From the NCBI GenBank assembly GCA_036365455.1, contig JAWQUS010000021.1, positions 19,342,001 to 19,406,000 on the forward strand: 64,000 nucleotides of DNA. Reading direction: 5' to 3'. The DNA comes from Macrosoma leucophasiata. Taxonomy: Eukaryota > Arthropoda > Insecta > Lepidoptera > Hedylidae. Below are positions 52,210 through 61,491 of the stretch, piece after piece. Below the pieces are notes generated by a model, which ran no database searches, was not told the DNA's origin, and saw nothing but the letters and a program-made list of their open reading frames with translations. Both the position numbers and the translations under genes were made by a program. Each line of letters opens with the position of its first letter. The stretch's first letter is position 1.

Positions 52210-52988
52210 TTAATTCTAATTAATTTTGGGATAAAATATTATTTATGTTAAAAATGCCTAAAATCGATTCACTTATCGATTCTGAACAAACTAGTTTCGG
52301 GTTGAACATTTAATCCTATTACACGTTGTATAGACCGCTCTCTATAGTCATATACACTAGTATGTGTACTTAATTGCATCTTTGCTAGTGTGTGTCATGT
52401 GTATTGTGCCATAAGTCAGAAAGAAAGAGCAGTAGAAGTTAAACGGTCCTAATGCGGAACTTTGAAATGCGACACTCAATTTTAATCTATTCGCATATTA
52501 TTATCAAACTTCTTTCTATTATTAAGGCGATTATACTTTAAGAGTTACTTTGTAATATTACGATTTATAGTGTGATGTTCTACCTGATATAGTAGTCGTG
52601 ATTAGATCAAATATAATGTTCAAATTCCGAACGTGTAGCATTCCAAAACCGCGAGCAAAATAAAACGCGAACATATAAAAATGTATAACACGACATTTAA
52701 ATATCAACCCTATAAAAGACTGTAACCACAAAGAAAAATAAAAAAATACATCCGTTAACTTTATCCGCTACTTTGTTTTAAGTTATCCACTTTTTACAGT
52801 GTTTGCAAGGCAATAATTATATTTGTCGTATCGCAGGTGTAAAAAATCTGCTATCATTATTCAATCTATAAATGAGGTTTGTATGAACTCTTAAACTTTA
52901 TCACTGCATTGAATTGGAGTATACATTACATTATGTAGCACTAGTTTTGCAGTGCGTGGACTTTTAATCATTACAAATTGTAGCCTAC

Positions 52989-53134
52989 CCCCCTTATTCA
53001 TAATCGTACATTAGATGCGTTTTAGCTATCGAATGCTTTGTCTTTGTCAGGTGCATTGTCAAATGTGCAGGATAGAAAAAGACACAGGAGAGATAAGCAA
53101 CACTTAAGCTAAAATACGTTTATGAATAAGGGGG
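52989..53134. mobile_element. MITE (family M2)
   Basis: Perfect 15-bp inverted ends CCCCCTTATTCATAA / TTATGAATAAGGGGG enclose a 116-bp core. TA follows the right end. Confidence 0.75.
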
Positions 53135-53455
53135 TAAATGTTATTGCAACGTATAACCTATATTACTGTAAAGTTTATTTGGATGAAACTTTACACAGAT
53201 TAAACAGATTTTTTACAAGAGCCGTGGTAAATTTAACTATATTTAAATATAAATCTTCATTGAAGATTATTTCGAGTGTACGTTTTTTTCATGATTCAAT
53301 CTAACCATCTATTATACAATACTATCAAGCTAAATGTCCGATTTTGTTTAGCTAAATTGACGAATAAAACATACACTCATCTGCAAATCCTTTGAACGCC
53401 GGTGTTTTTCGATACGTCACTTACGGTACATCTCTTTATTTTGCTACCTATAAAG

Positions 53456-53551
53456 TAGAGATGCAACGAATATTCGTCCAGTTTTTTAATATTCGGCATT
53501 CGGTCGCCGAATATTCGGTACTCGACCAAATAACTATTCCTGGCATCTCTA
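53456..53551. mobile_element. Small MITE with AGAGATGC ends
   Basis: GTAGAGATGC at the left is inverted as GCATCTCTAC at the right, around an AT-rich core with ATATTCGG repeats. A related fragment is at 26285-26330. Confidence 0.6.
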
Positions 53552-53754
53552 CTAAATAAAGTACATATTTTTACTATTCAAGTAAAAGAGGCGCTAAATA
53601 TTATGAATCATTAAATTACAATTTTTAATTCGCTGTGGTGAAATGTCTTAAAATACATCTCTCTAATCGATCGAAGTACGTCCTGTACTGCAACGTTAAC
53701 CGATATGAAATAGCGCATTAGTCTTCATTCATAAGTTAGTTAAGATATGTCATA

Positions 53755-53965
53755 ATAATTTGGAGGAGGCCTGGAGCTTACTCCACCATGTTGCTCCAAT
53801 GCGGGTTGGTGGAGATACGGGTTAGTGGCCAACCGGTTGTCGGATGTTATCATCACATAGTGGTATTTCATGACATAGTGGTCACCCATCACACACCCGA
53901 CCGCGCCCGTATCGCACAACCGAGTAAATCTCTTGCGATCTACACCAACCGCGAAGCCATGCCGC
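53755..53965 (+). repeat. SINE-E copy
   Basis: Contains GGAGGCCTGGAGCTTACTCC, ACCGGTTGTCGGATGTTATC and CACACCCGACCGCGCCCGTA. Confidence 0.65.
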
Positions 53966-53985
53966 TTCGTTGACAGAAAAGTTTT

Positions 53986-54273
53986 TACTGGTGGTAGAGC
54001 TCCAGTGACGGAGCTCGCGGGCGTAGGCACCACCGCATTACCTAATATACTTGCCGCTAAATGGTAGTGTTCAGCACTATCGTGTTTCGGTCAGGTGGTA
54101 ATGTATGGCCCTGTAATTTCCGGCACTGAGGCATAACACCTTAGACCTCAGGGGTGGTAACGCATCTGCATTTTGACCTTGGTCTTTCTGTTGGTGTCTA
54201 TAGGCTGCAGTCATCACTTAACATCAATGTGAACTGCAAGCTTGTTTGCCACTTCCATTGCATTGCATAAAAA
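53986..54273 (+). repeat. SINE-A, full-length reference copy
   Basis: Complete from ACTGGTGGTAGAGCTCCAG to an A tail at 54266-54273, about 288 bp. Confidence 0.85.
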
Positions 54274-54484
54274 AAAAGTTTGTAATACTTGCCACATCGC
54301 CTCTCATTTTAATCTGTCTTAAGTCAACAGAAATATTTTCGAGTAACGCTGGCACTCGTACAGTCAGTAAGTAAAACAGCATCGTATTGATCGTATACGC
54401 TGAATTCGAAATCGAATAACGTTTTGCAGAATCGGTCTCTTTTCTATTAATTGGATTCGTTTACTTAGTGTAATAGACGTATTT

Positions 54485-55003
54485 AAAGGAGATGTTGCGA
54501 GCTCGGCTCTAGTTCGTACACGTCCTCAAAAAATGGGTAAATTAAAGAAGAATCCGAAAAAAATACAATTAATTTATTCAAGAATATATTTTAGAGTTAC
54601 GACCACATTTAATTCAAACGATTTTATCATTTTCAACCACATTCAACATGGCGGCGATACAGCCGACGCTTCTTAAAAATGGAAATCGATTAGTTTAAGT
54701 TCTTAGTATTAACACATGAAATCGATTTCGATAGTATTTAGAAAATATTATTTTTTTCTCCAAATACTATATAATAAAAAAACAATTTAAAAAATGAAAA
54801 TATCAAAATGACATCGCCCGCCATATTCGCCATGTTGGTTTGAGTTGCAACTCTTACTGCAAATAATATTTTGTACCTGCAAACAAAGCTAAATAAGTGC
54901 AAATATGCAGTAAAAAACGTTTTTATATTGATTTTGCCTGTTAATGATATTGTGTACAATACATGGCCGGAAGTCCATACATTTTTGCAACATCTCCTTT
55001 ATT
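54485..55003. mobile_element. DNA element with AAAGGAGATGTTGC ends
   Basis: The left end AAAGGAGATGTTGC is inverted at the right as GCAACATCTCCTTT, ~520 bp apart. No transposase. A partial inverted copy is in the TBCA intron (42017-42203). Confidence 0.65.
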
Positions 55004-55434
55004 GGCGCTTACGGCGTTCTAAGGAACTCATACTCTCATTTGACTGCGTCGGCTCCTATATAATTCCACGTAAGTAAAAGTCGCGTATCTTGCAAATATT
55101 GCTACATCGATATTTTGTATGGTTACATCCTTTCACATATCACTAACCTTGACTATCTTTCATATGAAAGTTTCACTCTGAGCCAATACATTACAACTAA
55201 CAACAGGTTCGTTCAATATTGGATGTTATCATGACTGCGTTCATTTGACTTTATAACTTTAAAATGTCTTAAGTTCAGTTGCACCAAAACATTTGTTAAA
55301 GTTACGGTTATTGTCAAATATAACAATAAGCCTGGGTTGTATTAAGTTATTTGTTATTGTAACATTTCACATCCTTCTCTAATTGTTTTTATATTATTTC
55401 GCAATAACACATGCTAGTGAAATATTTTTTTTAA

Positions 55435-55635
55435 AAGAAAAATGGAAACTAACATTTTACTTCAGGCGAGACTCGAACTTGCGGTTACTGGGAATCTAGA
55501 CCAGCCGCTCTTCCAACTGAGTTACCGAAGACCACGCCTGATTTATCAAATCTTTCCTTCACATTTATTGCATTGCCTTATGGCGGCCTAACTACATTAC
55601 GGCAATCTAGCATTGTTGGCAATAGATGTCGCTAC
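55435..55635 (-). repeat. Family T repeat (tRNA-like)
   Basis: Most diverged of the three copies. The tRNA-like part (about 55460-55533, minus) has lost bases in the T and anticodon arms, but the flanks still match. Confidence 0.6.
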
Positions 55636-56469
55636 TGTTCGAGTTTCGGCTACTGAGAGAGATTGACAGATTCTCTAATCATCTGTCATACAATTTTAAG
55701 GTTAATTTTAACATTAACTAGCGCAGCTCGGCTAGTTACAGTCAAAGTTAAAGGAGACGGGTAATTATGGGCCTGCAAAGTCGTTAGGGTTAACCAAAAG
55801 TTAAATTTTTGAAGTAAATATAAAAAAAATGTTATATCTTTTAAGGTAAACAACAAAATACACCGTAATTTTAAGTATTAAGAAAGCGAGAAAAGTTAGA
55901 ATAAAAAATAACATAAAAGAAAGAATACAGAGTTAACACTTGGGCCCAGAGATGTATGGAATGGTATCAATCTCCTTTATGAGGTCATTTAACAAATTTT
56001 CAAACACAACCACAACAACTCATTTTTTTACTTAATTAACCGGTACTTTGACAAATTAGTAAGATGGTGCAACCCGGCCATAGATTACAAGTACATCCAT
56101 TGATGAATGATAATTCTGTACTTTTACCACAGTCAAATGTTTCTTCAATAGGTCTTTTCACGCAAAATTTACACCAATTTAACGCTAGAAATCAATATTT
56201 ACAATTTCTAATTCATTATAGTCAATAACAATCCAATCACTACCGATTCTAGGACAAGCTTAACAATACAATCGATATTTTTCCACTGTTTTCCAATTTG
56301 GAAGAGACTATCAACACTAACAGATGCTTATTTATATCTGCTAACGTAATTAGTCGTCATTGTAATTGGATCGTGATTGAATAACTTCGCTGTCTTTGCT
56401 TCAACAAATGCGCGCGGTCTTTGTAAGAGCAAGGTGGGTCCCTTATATAATATCCCTTATAATAATAAA

Positions 56470-56540
56470 TAATAATGGCAACCCATTATACGTCCCACTG
56501 CTGGGCACGAGTCTCTCCCCTTTTTGGGGGGAGGCCTTTT
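56470..56540 (+). repeat. SINE-E fragment
   Basis: GGCAACCCATTATACGTCCC through TTTGGGGGGAGGCC; truncated after ~70 bp. Confidence 0.65.
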
Positions 56541-56704
56541 TGGACTTCACATAAAATCGTTAGTCCGATTGCTATAAACTTCAATAACCATAATGTCCCA
56601 GAAGTTCTAAATGTTGTTTCGCATAATTATTTTTACAATAAAAAATTGGGTCATAAAATCGAACATTAAAATATTTGAATCTTCTAATTTTAGAAAACAG
56701 AGTC

Positions 56705-56970
56705 ACACTATATCATAAGATAGAGAAAAATACGTAGAGTCATGGATAAATACTTAAAATTATTCGAATCGTTGTTTTTTTGTCGGAAATATTTATTTTA
56801 TGTAATTTTTGTATGACAACGATATGTCATCATATTGCTACTATGACATTCTTGTTTTTGAAATATATTACAGACAATTAATTGAAGGTATAATAAACGA
56901 TTTGAATAGTTGAGCATAATTTAGTATTTTAGGCTTCTCTCAATATAGCGTACAAGGTGCGGGCCCAAGC
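56705..56970 (+). mobile_element. DNA-element copy (family M3), right part
   Basis: Ends GTACAAGGTGCGGGCCCAAG, the inverse of the left end seen at 48860. It lacks the first ~19 bp of the left end. Confidence 0.6.
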
Positions 56971-57044
56971 TCCATACATTTTGGAACGTCTCGTTTAGGA
57001 CATGTTGTATTGTTTTCCATTTTATGGCATTTAATATTATGTGT

Positions 57045-57165
57045 CCTCCACCAATCCGCATTGGAGCAGCGTGGTGGAGTAAGCTCCAGGCCTCCCCCCA
57101 AAAAGGGGAGAGACTCGTGCCCAGCAGTGGGACGTATAATGTGTTGCCATTATTAATATTATGTG
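57045..57165 (-). repeat. SINE-E fragment
   Basis: Reverse complement of 56470-type ends: CCCAGCAGTGGGACGTATAA at 57120. Confidence 0.65.
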
Positions 57166-57865
57166 ACATTAAGTTCGGTCAAGTTATCATTTATACAAAT
57201 GATGATTAGGACCAAAAACATTATGGTATGTATGTACCTTCACGCCAAATCCCTCACGGGGTAGGCAGTAACATTATGGTATTTGAATAAAATAGAGAAC
57301 TTAAAGCAAGATAGCAGAGCGATTCAGTCGCGATGCAATGACAATTGCGCTTGATAAATTTACCAGAACTAAGCCCAGACCATTCCCATCGTACTTTTTC
57401 TTACGCGAACAATTACAAAAGAGCCATTTAATCTATTCTTAACCGTCTCCAAATTGGAGAGCCTAAAATTATTTACAAAAAAATAATTTATCATCTAGCG
57501 ACCGGCCTATAAAAGTTTTCCACTCCCGTTTCGAGTTCACATGCATTGGCGTTTTGTTTAAGGCAAATTTACAATTTGATCGGTTTATTTAGAATATAGT
57601 TTCTCAATCAGGGACAATACCCCATCTCTTATGGGCAGACTTACTGTAATGATACCTTGTGTTAACGTATAACTGCTTTAAAGCTTACTTTTCGTTGACT
57701 CTCGTCATACGTCAAAACAAAGTAAGATTGAAATAAGACTGCTATAAGGCATGGTGGTCCCAGGTCTATCATTATATTGCATAGTTTACAGTGAATTTAC
57801 AGTATGCATAAAGCTTAAATGCGACTATGACGTTAGTTACAAGTCGCTGCGGACTTTATGGTAAA

Positions 57866-58200
57866 CTAGCGACCCGCCCGAGCTTCGCACGGGTAGCATT
57901 TATTGTAATGTAAAGACTTTTATTACTATGTTCTGTTAATTCAACTTATATCAAACGGTTTAGGACGCACGCGAAAAACGACATCTCAAACCGTATCTGA
58001 ACGACTTCTTTGACGAAAACCGTGATATCTCGGTAAATAAAAGTACGATATTGATATAAACCTTCCTCGGAAAACCCTCTTTCCAACATTTCAAACAGGA
58101 ATACACCGAACCGTTCACAACTTTCCGAGATTAGTGCATAAACACAAACAGAGAAAATAGGGAAACTTTACTTTATAATATGTAGTGATGATGAAGAAGG
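57866..58200 (-). repeat. Helitron-like or retroelement repeat with CTAGCGACCCGCC end
   Basis: AACTAGCGACCCGCCCGAGC is a common repeat terminus in Lepidoptera (CTAGT end on the minus strand). The remainder is not assigned. Confidence 0.45.
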
Positions 58201-58366
58201 GATACGCGAGAAGAAAATGTGGCAGTATTAGGTACATTGCCAGTTATTGGCATTGTTGCCAATGACTGGCACACGCGTTATTCGGGTGCCGCAACACGTG
58301 AGAGGTGTCGCGAGGTGTGTTATGTGAGGTGTATTGCCAGTGACCGGCACGGTTGCCAGCGTCTGG

Positions 58367-58591
58367 CTACTGCCAGATGCCGGCGTAGTTCCCGATGAGG
58401 GGCGCGGGCAGGGGCACGGCGGCCGCGCCAGTGTCGGGCGGCTACTGCCAGATGCCGGCGTAGTTCCCGATGAGGGGCGCGGGCAGGGGCCCGGCGGCCG
58501 CGCCAGTGTCGGGCGGCTACTGCCAGATGCCGGCGCAGTTCCCGATGAGGGGCGCGGGCAGGGGCCCGCCGGCCGCGCCAGTGTCGGGCGG
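58367..58591 (-). repeat. Three extra 75-bp copies of the DCAF12 C-terminal coding tail
   Basis: Units 58517-58591, 58442-58516 and 58367-58441 (minus) each repeat the end of the upstream exon. Each reads PPDTGAAGGPLP-like, then [12 protein letters not shown], then TAG. The spacing of exactly 25 codons keeps the frame of the gene. One unit carries Tyr to Cys in the NYAG motif. A degenerate partial unit lies at about 58338-58366. The units have lost 12 bp (the TRIF codons) compared with the real exon. Confidence 0.85.
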
Positions 58592-58744
58592 CTACTGCCA
58601 GATGCCGGCGTAGTTCCCGATGAGGGGCGCGGGCAGGGGCCCGCCGGCCGCGAAGATGCGCGTGCCGCTGTCGTCGTAGCAGTGCGTGTAGATGGCCGGC
58701 ACGTACTTCATCTGGTTGAACCCGTCCGCCTCCTCGTCGGGGAA
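58592..58744 (-). CDS. DCAF12: DCAF12-like WD40 protein, last coding exon only (partial)
   Basis: DCAF12 is a WD40 substrate receptor of the CUL4-DDB1 E3 ubiquitin ligase. The exon codes for 50 residues and TAG. It starts [17 protein letters not shown], then [18 protein letters not shown], and ends [17 protein letters not shown]. The IYTHCYD-SGT and AGGPLP-GNYAG-W blocks are the conserved C-terminus of DCAF12. The acceptor is CTGTGGGCAG with phase 0. No other exon is recognisable between here and the right edge, so the rest probably lies beyond 64 kb across a TE-filled intron. It is GC-rich, unlike the surroundings. Confidence 0.75.
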   Translation of the reverse strand, partial: FPDEEADGFNQMKYVPAIYTHCYDDSGTRIFAAGGPLPAPLIGNYAGIWQ

Positions 58745-59236
58745 CTGCCCACAGGTAACGGTTCACGAATTATACACTTTTGTTCCGAGAGACAGTTAAT
58801 TAAATAAAATACGCTTACACTCACAGCCCCACATTAGGTATCTATTAAATAAATCTGTGTGATGCCGTTGTACACATACGACACAACCGCAAACACCCAG
58901 ATCCGAAACAAATGTCTGTAGGCCTACAAATATACGACACATACACAAACACCCAGATCCCAAACAAATATCCTACAGATATTTGTTTAATGTCTGTAGG
59001 CCTACAAATATACGACACAACCGCAAACACCCAGATCCGAAACAAATATCTGTAGGCCTAAAAATATACGACACAACCGCAAACACCCAGATCCGAAACA
59101 AATATCTGTAGGCCTAAAAATATACGACACATACGCAAACACCCAGATCCGAAACAAATGTCTGTAGGCCTACAAATATACGACACATATGCAAACACCC
59201 AGATCCGAAACATATATCTGTAGGCCTACAAATATA

Positions 59237-60504
59237 ATAGGCTGGGGAAAAAGTCTTTTCGCATTATAGTATGTATGAACTTGTAATAAAATCTCTTTGG
59301 CTGTAGTATTTGTATCTGGCTGGTTTTGGTATCATTGAAAGTTAAAATTTTAAAGAACATAATTCCAAATTCAAATTAGGCAAATGTGTGATTTTCATTT
59401 GTTTTTCGTTAATTAGAATTAAGAAATTCGATACATTTTAAAATTTTACTACAAAAAAGATAAAAATGCAACGCAAGCCGCGAAAAAAATTGCGATGTAT
59501 ATGGACCTAGTGCAGTGTCTGTGAGAGTAGCACAAATTTGGTTTAAGCGTTTTCAATCCGGAAATTTTGATGTCAAAGATGCACCTCGCTCTGGTCGCCC
59601 TATTACGGATAAAATGGATGTCATTTTTGAAAAAGTGGAGCAAGATCGACATATCAGTAGTTACGACATAGCTGACGAACGGAGAATTGATCACAAAACA
59701 GTTTTGGCGCATTTGAAAAAAGCTGGGTACAAAAAAAAATCGATATTTGGGTACCTCACGAGCTCACTGAAAGAAACCTAATGAACCGTGTACTCATTTG
59801 TGATTCTATATTACGACGTAATTAAACCGAATCATTTTTGAAGAAGCTGATAACTGGTGATGAAAAGTGGATCACGTACGACAAGAACGTGCGAAAAAGG
59901 TCGTGGTCAAAGGCCGGTCAGGCTTCACAGACTGTGGCGAAACCCGGGTTAACTCGCAATAAGGTGATGTTGTGTGTGTGGTGGGATTGGAAGGGCATTA
60001 TTCATTATGAGCTATTACCACCAGGCTGGACTATCGATTCTGAACTCTACTGCGAACAACTGATGAGATTAAAGCAAGAAGTTGAGAGAAAGCGGCCGGA
60101 ATTGATCAACATAAGGGGTGTGGTGTTTCATCATGATAACGCTAGACCTCACACATCTATAGCCACTCAGCAAAAATTAAGAGAGTTTGGCTGGGAGGTG
60201 TTAATGCATCCGCCGTATAGTCCTGACCTTGCACCTTCAGATTTCCACCTGTTTCGGTCTCTTCAGAATTCTTTATGCAATGTTAGGTTAACATCAGGAG
60301 AGGACTGCCAAATCCACTTGTCGCGGTATTTTGATGAGAAGTGCCAACATTTTTATAGCAATGGGATCATGTCCCTACCTACAAGATGGCAAAAGGTTAT
60401 TGAACAAAATGGTACATACATACTTTAGTTAAATTTAAATAAACTATATAAAAAATGTTTTGAATTATCTTAAAAAATGCGAAGAAACTTTTTCCCCAAC
60501 CTAA
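59237..60504 (+). mobile_element. Mariner-family DNA transposon, 1268 bp, inactive
   Basis: Ends are inverted repeats, AGGCTGGGGAAAAAGTCTTT on the left and AAACTTTTTCCCCAACCT on the right. They are flanked by TA (59235-59236 and 60505-60506). The surrounding minisatellite unit is restored when the element is removed. Size and ends fit mariner. Confidence 0.9.
59466..60428 (+). pseudogene. Mariner transposase, broken
   Basis: The N-terminal half (59515-59781) has the helix-turn-helix region (VAQIWFKRFQSGNFDVKDAP, RSGRP). The C-terminal half (59838-60428) has the catalytic domain: GDEKW with the first Asp, HDNARPH with the second, YSPDLAPSDFHLF with the third, 34 residues after the second (D34D, mariner type). 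At least two frameshifts (near 59495 and in the A-run at about 59738) and a TAA near 59821 separate them. No functional enzyme can be made. Confidence 0.9.
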
Positions 60505-60708
60505 TACGACACATACGCAAACACCCAGATCCCAAACAAATACATATACATATCTGTAGGCCATACAAATATACACAGATCACCCCCAATAGATACCGCA
60601 TACAGGGCAACCGACGCGCACAACACGTTGCTAGCTTATTTTCAATGCTCGAAATCGCAACGCCAATGACGCCATTACCGACCAAGCCTCCGCCACCCGT
60701 TCGTACGT

Positions 60709-61451
60709 GAGAAATAATTCATTTTGTACCGAAAATATCTAGGAAATGGCTTTCTGCGCACTAAAATCATATCTAAATACGTCTAGAACATCAAATATTA
60801 AAAAAGATGGTATGATAGTTCACCGGTAAGTAAATAATTCATTTCTAACACGTATTATCAGAGATTAATTAAACTGGATTATGCACAAGTGTATTTTCGC
60901 AAAGTCCTGCTTTATTACGTTATTTACATTATTTGTCCCTTTCTAAAATAAGAAAGTCGATCGATAGTGTTGTACCGCATATACGTTAGTCGGTATCGAT
61001 ACTTTTAATAATACTTTTAAACCTTTTATCAGAAGATATGTAATAATACTACGTTTAGAATGGGCACTTCATAAAAATTATATGTATGTATATAAGTCTG
61101 TTTTACTACATGAAAGAAATAAACCTTGTGTTGCTGTAAAGAAGATTTATTGTTAGTTTTTTTTATACAGAGACTATTTTATTTAGGTAATATAAAACAA
61201 TATGAACTCAAACCTGTAAAGAAGAAACGACAATGAAAGTTTATTCTTTCACTTTTAAAACATAAAATAATATAATATTAAAATTTTCATTGATTATCCA
61301 ATTGTCAATCAACTCGTATTTAAATCTGTCATCTGACATTCTGAATACGTTTCTTCTTTAAAATCAGACAATTAAAAAGTTAAAAACTATAACCAAACTT
61401 CATGGTAAGTAAACACACAGAGTGCGAAGAAAGAAATAGTATTTCTTTACA
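60709..61451 (-). repeat. 3' LTR of the Ty3/gypsy element (outer end uncertain)
   Basis: Minus strand: the polypurine tract GGGGGGAGA (61460-61452) is followed by TGTAAAGAAATAC, a normal LTR start. The other end should read ...CA. Candidates are near 60968, 60726 or 60709; the 5' LTR needed to decide lies outside the window. Confidence 0.5.
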
Positions 61452-61469
61452 TCTCCCCCCATGGGGAAG

Positions 61470-61491
61470 AAAATTCACCCGTGAATTTTCA
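61470..61491. promoter_or_regulatory. Perfect hairpin at the end of gypsy pol
   Basis: GAAAATTCAC and GTGAATTTTC flank a CC loop, overlapping the stop codon and lying just before the polypurine tract. A structural role in the element's RNA is possible but unproven. Confidence 0.5.

Larger units (their letters stand above)
45933..58366. other. Gene-poor 12-kb stretch downstream of PDCD7
   Basis: I found no spliced gene. Identified repeats cover perhaps a third. 48100-48850, 49060-50000, 50650-51980, 52215-52980, 55640-56460 and 57170-57860 look like unique AT-rich DNA. 47926-48162 (minus) has a 78-codon frame with protein-like composition (RTRIFVKLPDSFEKIFVYT) that I cannot assign; it may be an old transposon piece. 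Confidence 0.5.
58803..60600 (-). repeat. SINE-C-derived minisatellite, ~56-bp unit, split by a mariner
   Basis: Units TCTGTAGGCCTACAAATATA plus CAAACACCCAGATCCGAAAC recur about six times from 58913 to 59236 and resume at 60505 after the mariner. The first part (58803-58870) matches the SINE-C 3' end at 21020-21075, so the array is an expansion of the SINE tail. Confidence 0.8.

Noticed and set aside
58320..58766. 148- and 157-codon frames across the GC-rich repeat
   Set aside because: They read other frames of the 75-bp units and give low-complexity repeats. The DCAF12 frame with a real splice site explains the DNA better.
60640..60710. Plus-strand frame MLEIATPMTPLPTKPP followed by GTGAG, as a first exon
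   Set aside because: No acceptor partner or homology is visible, and it lies between a minisatellite and an LTR.
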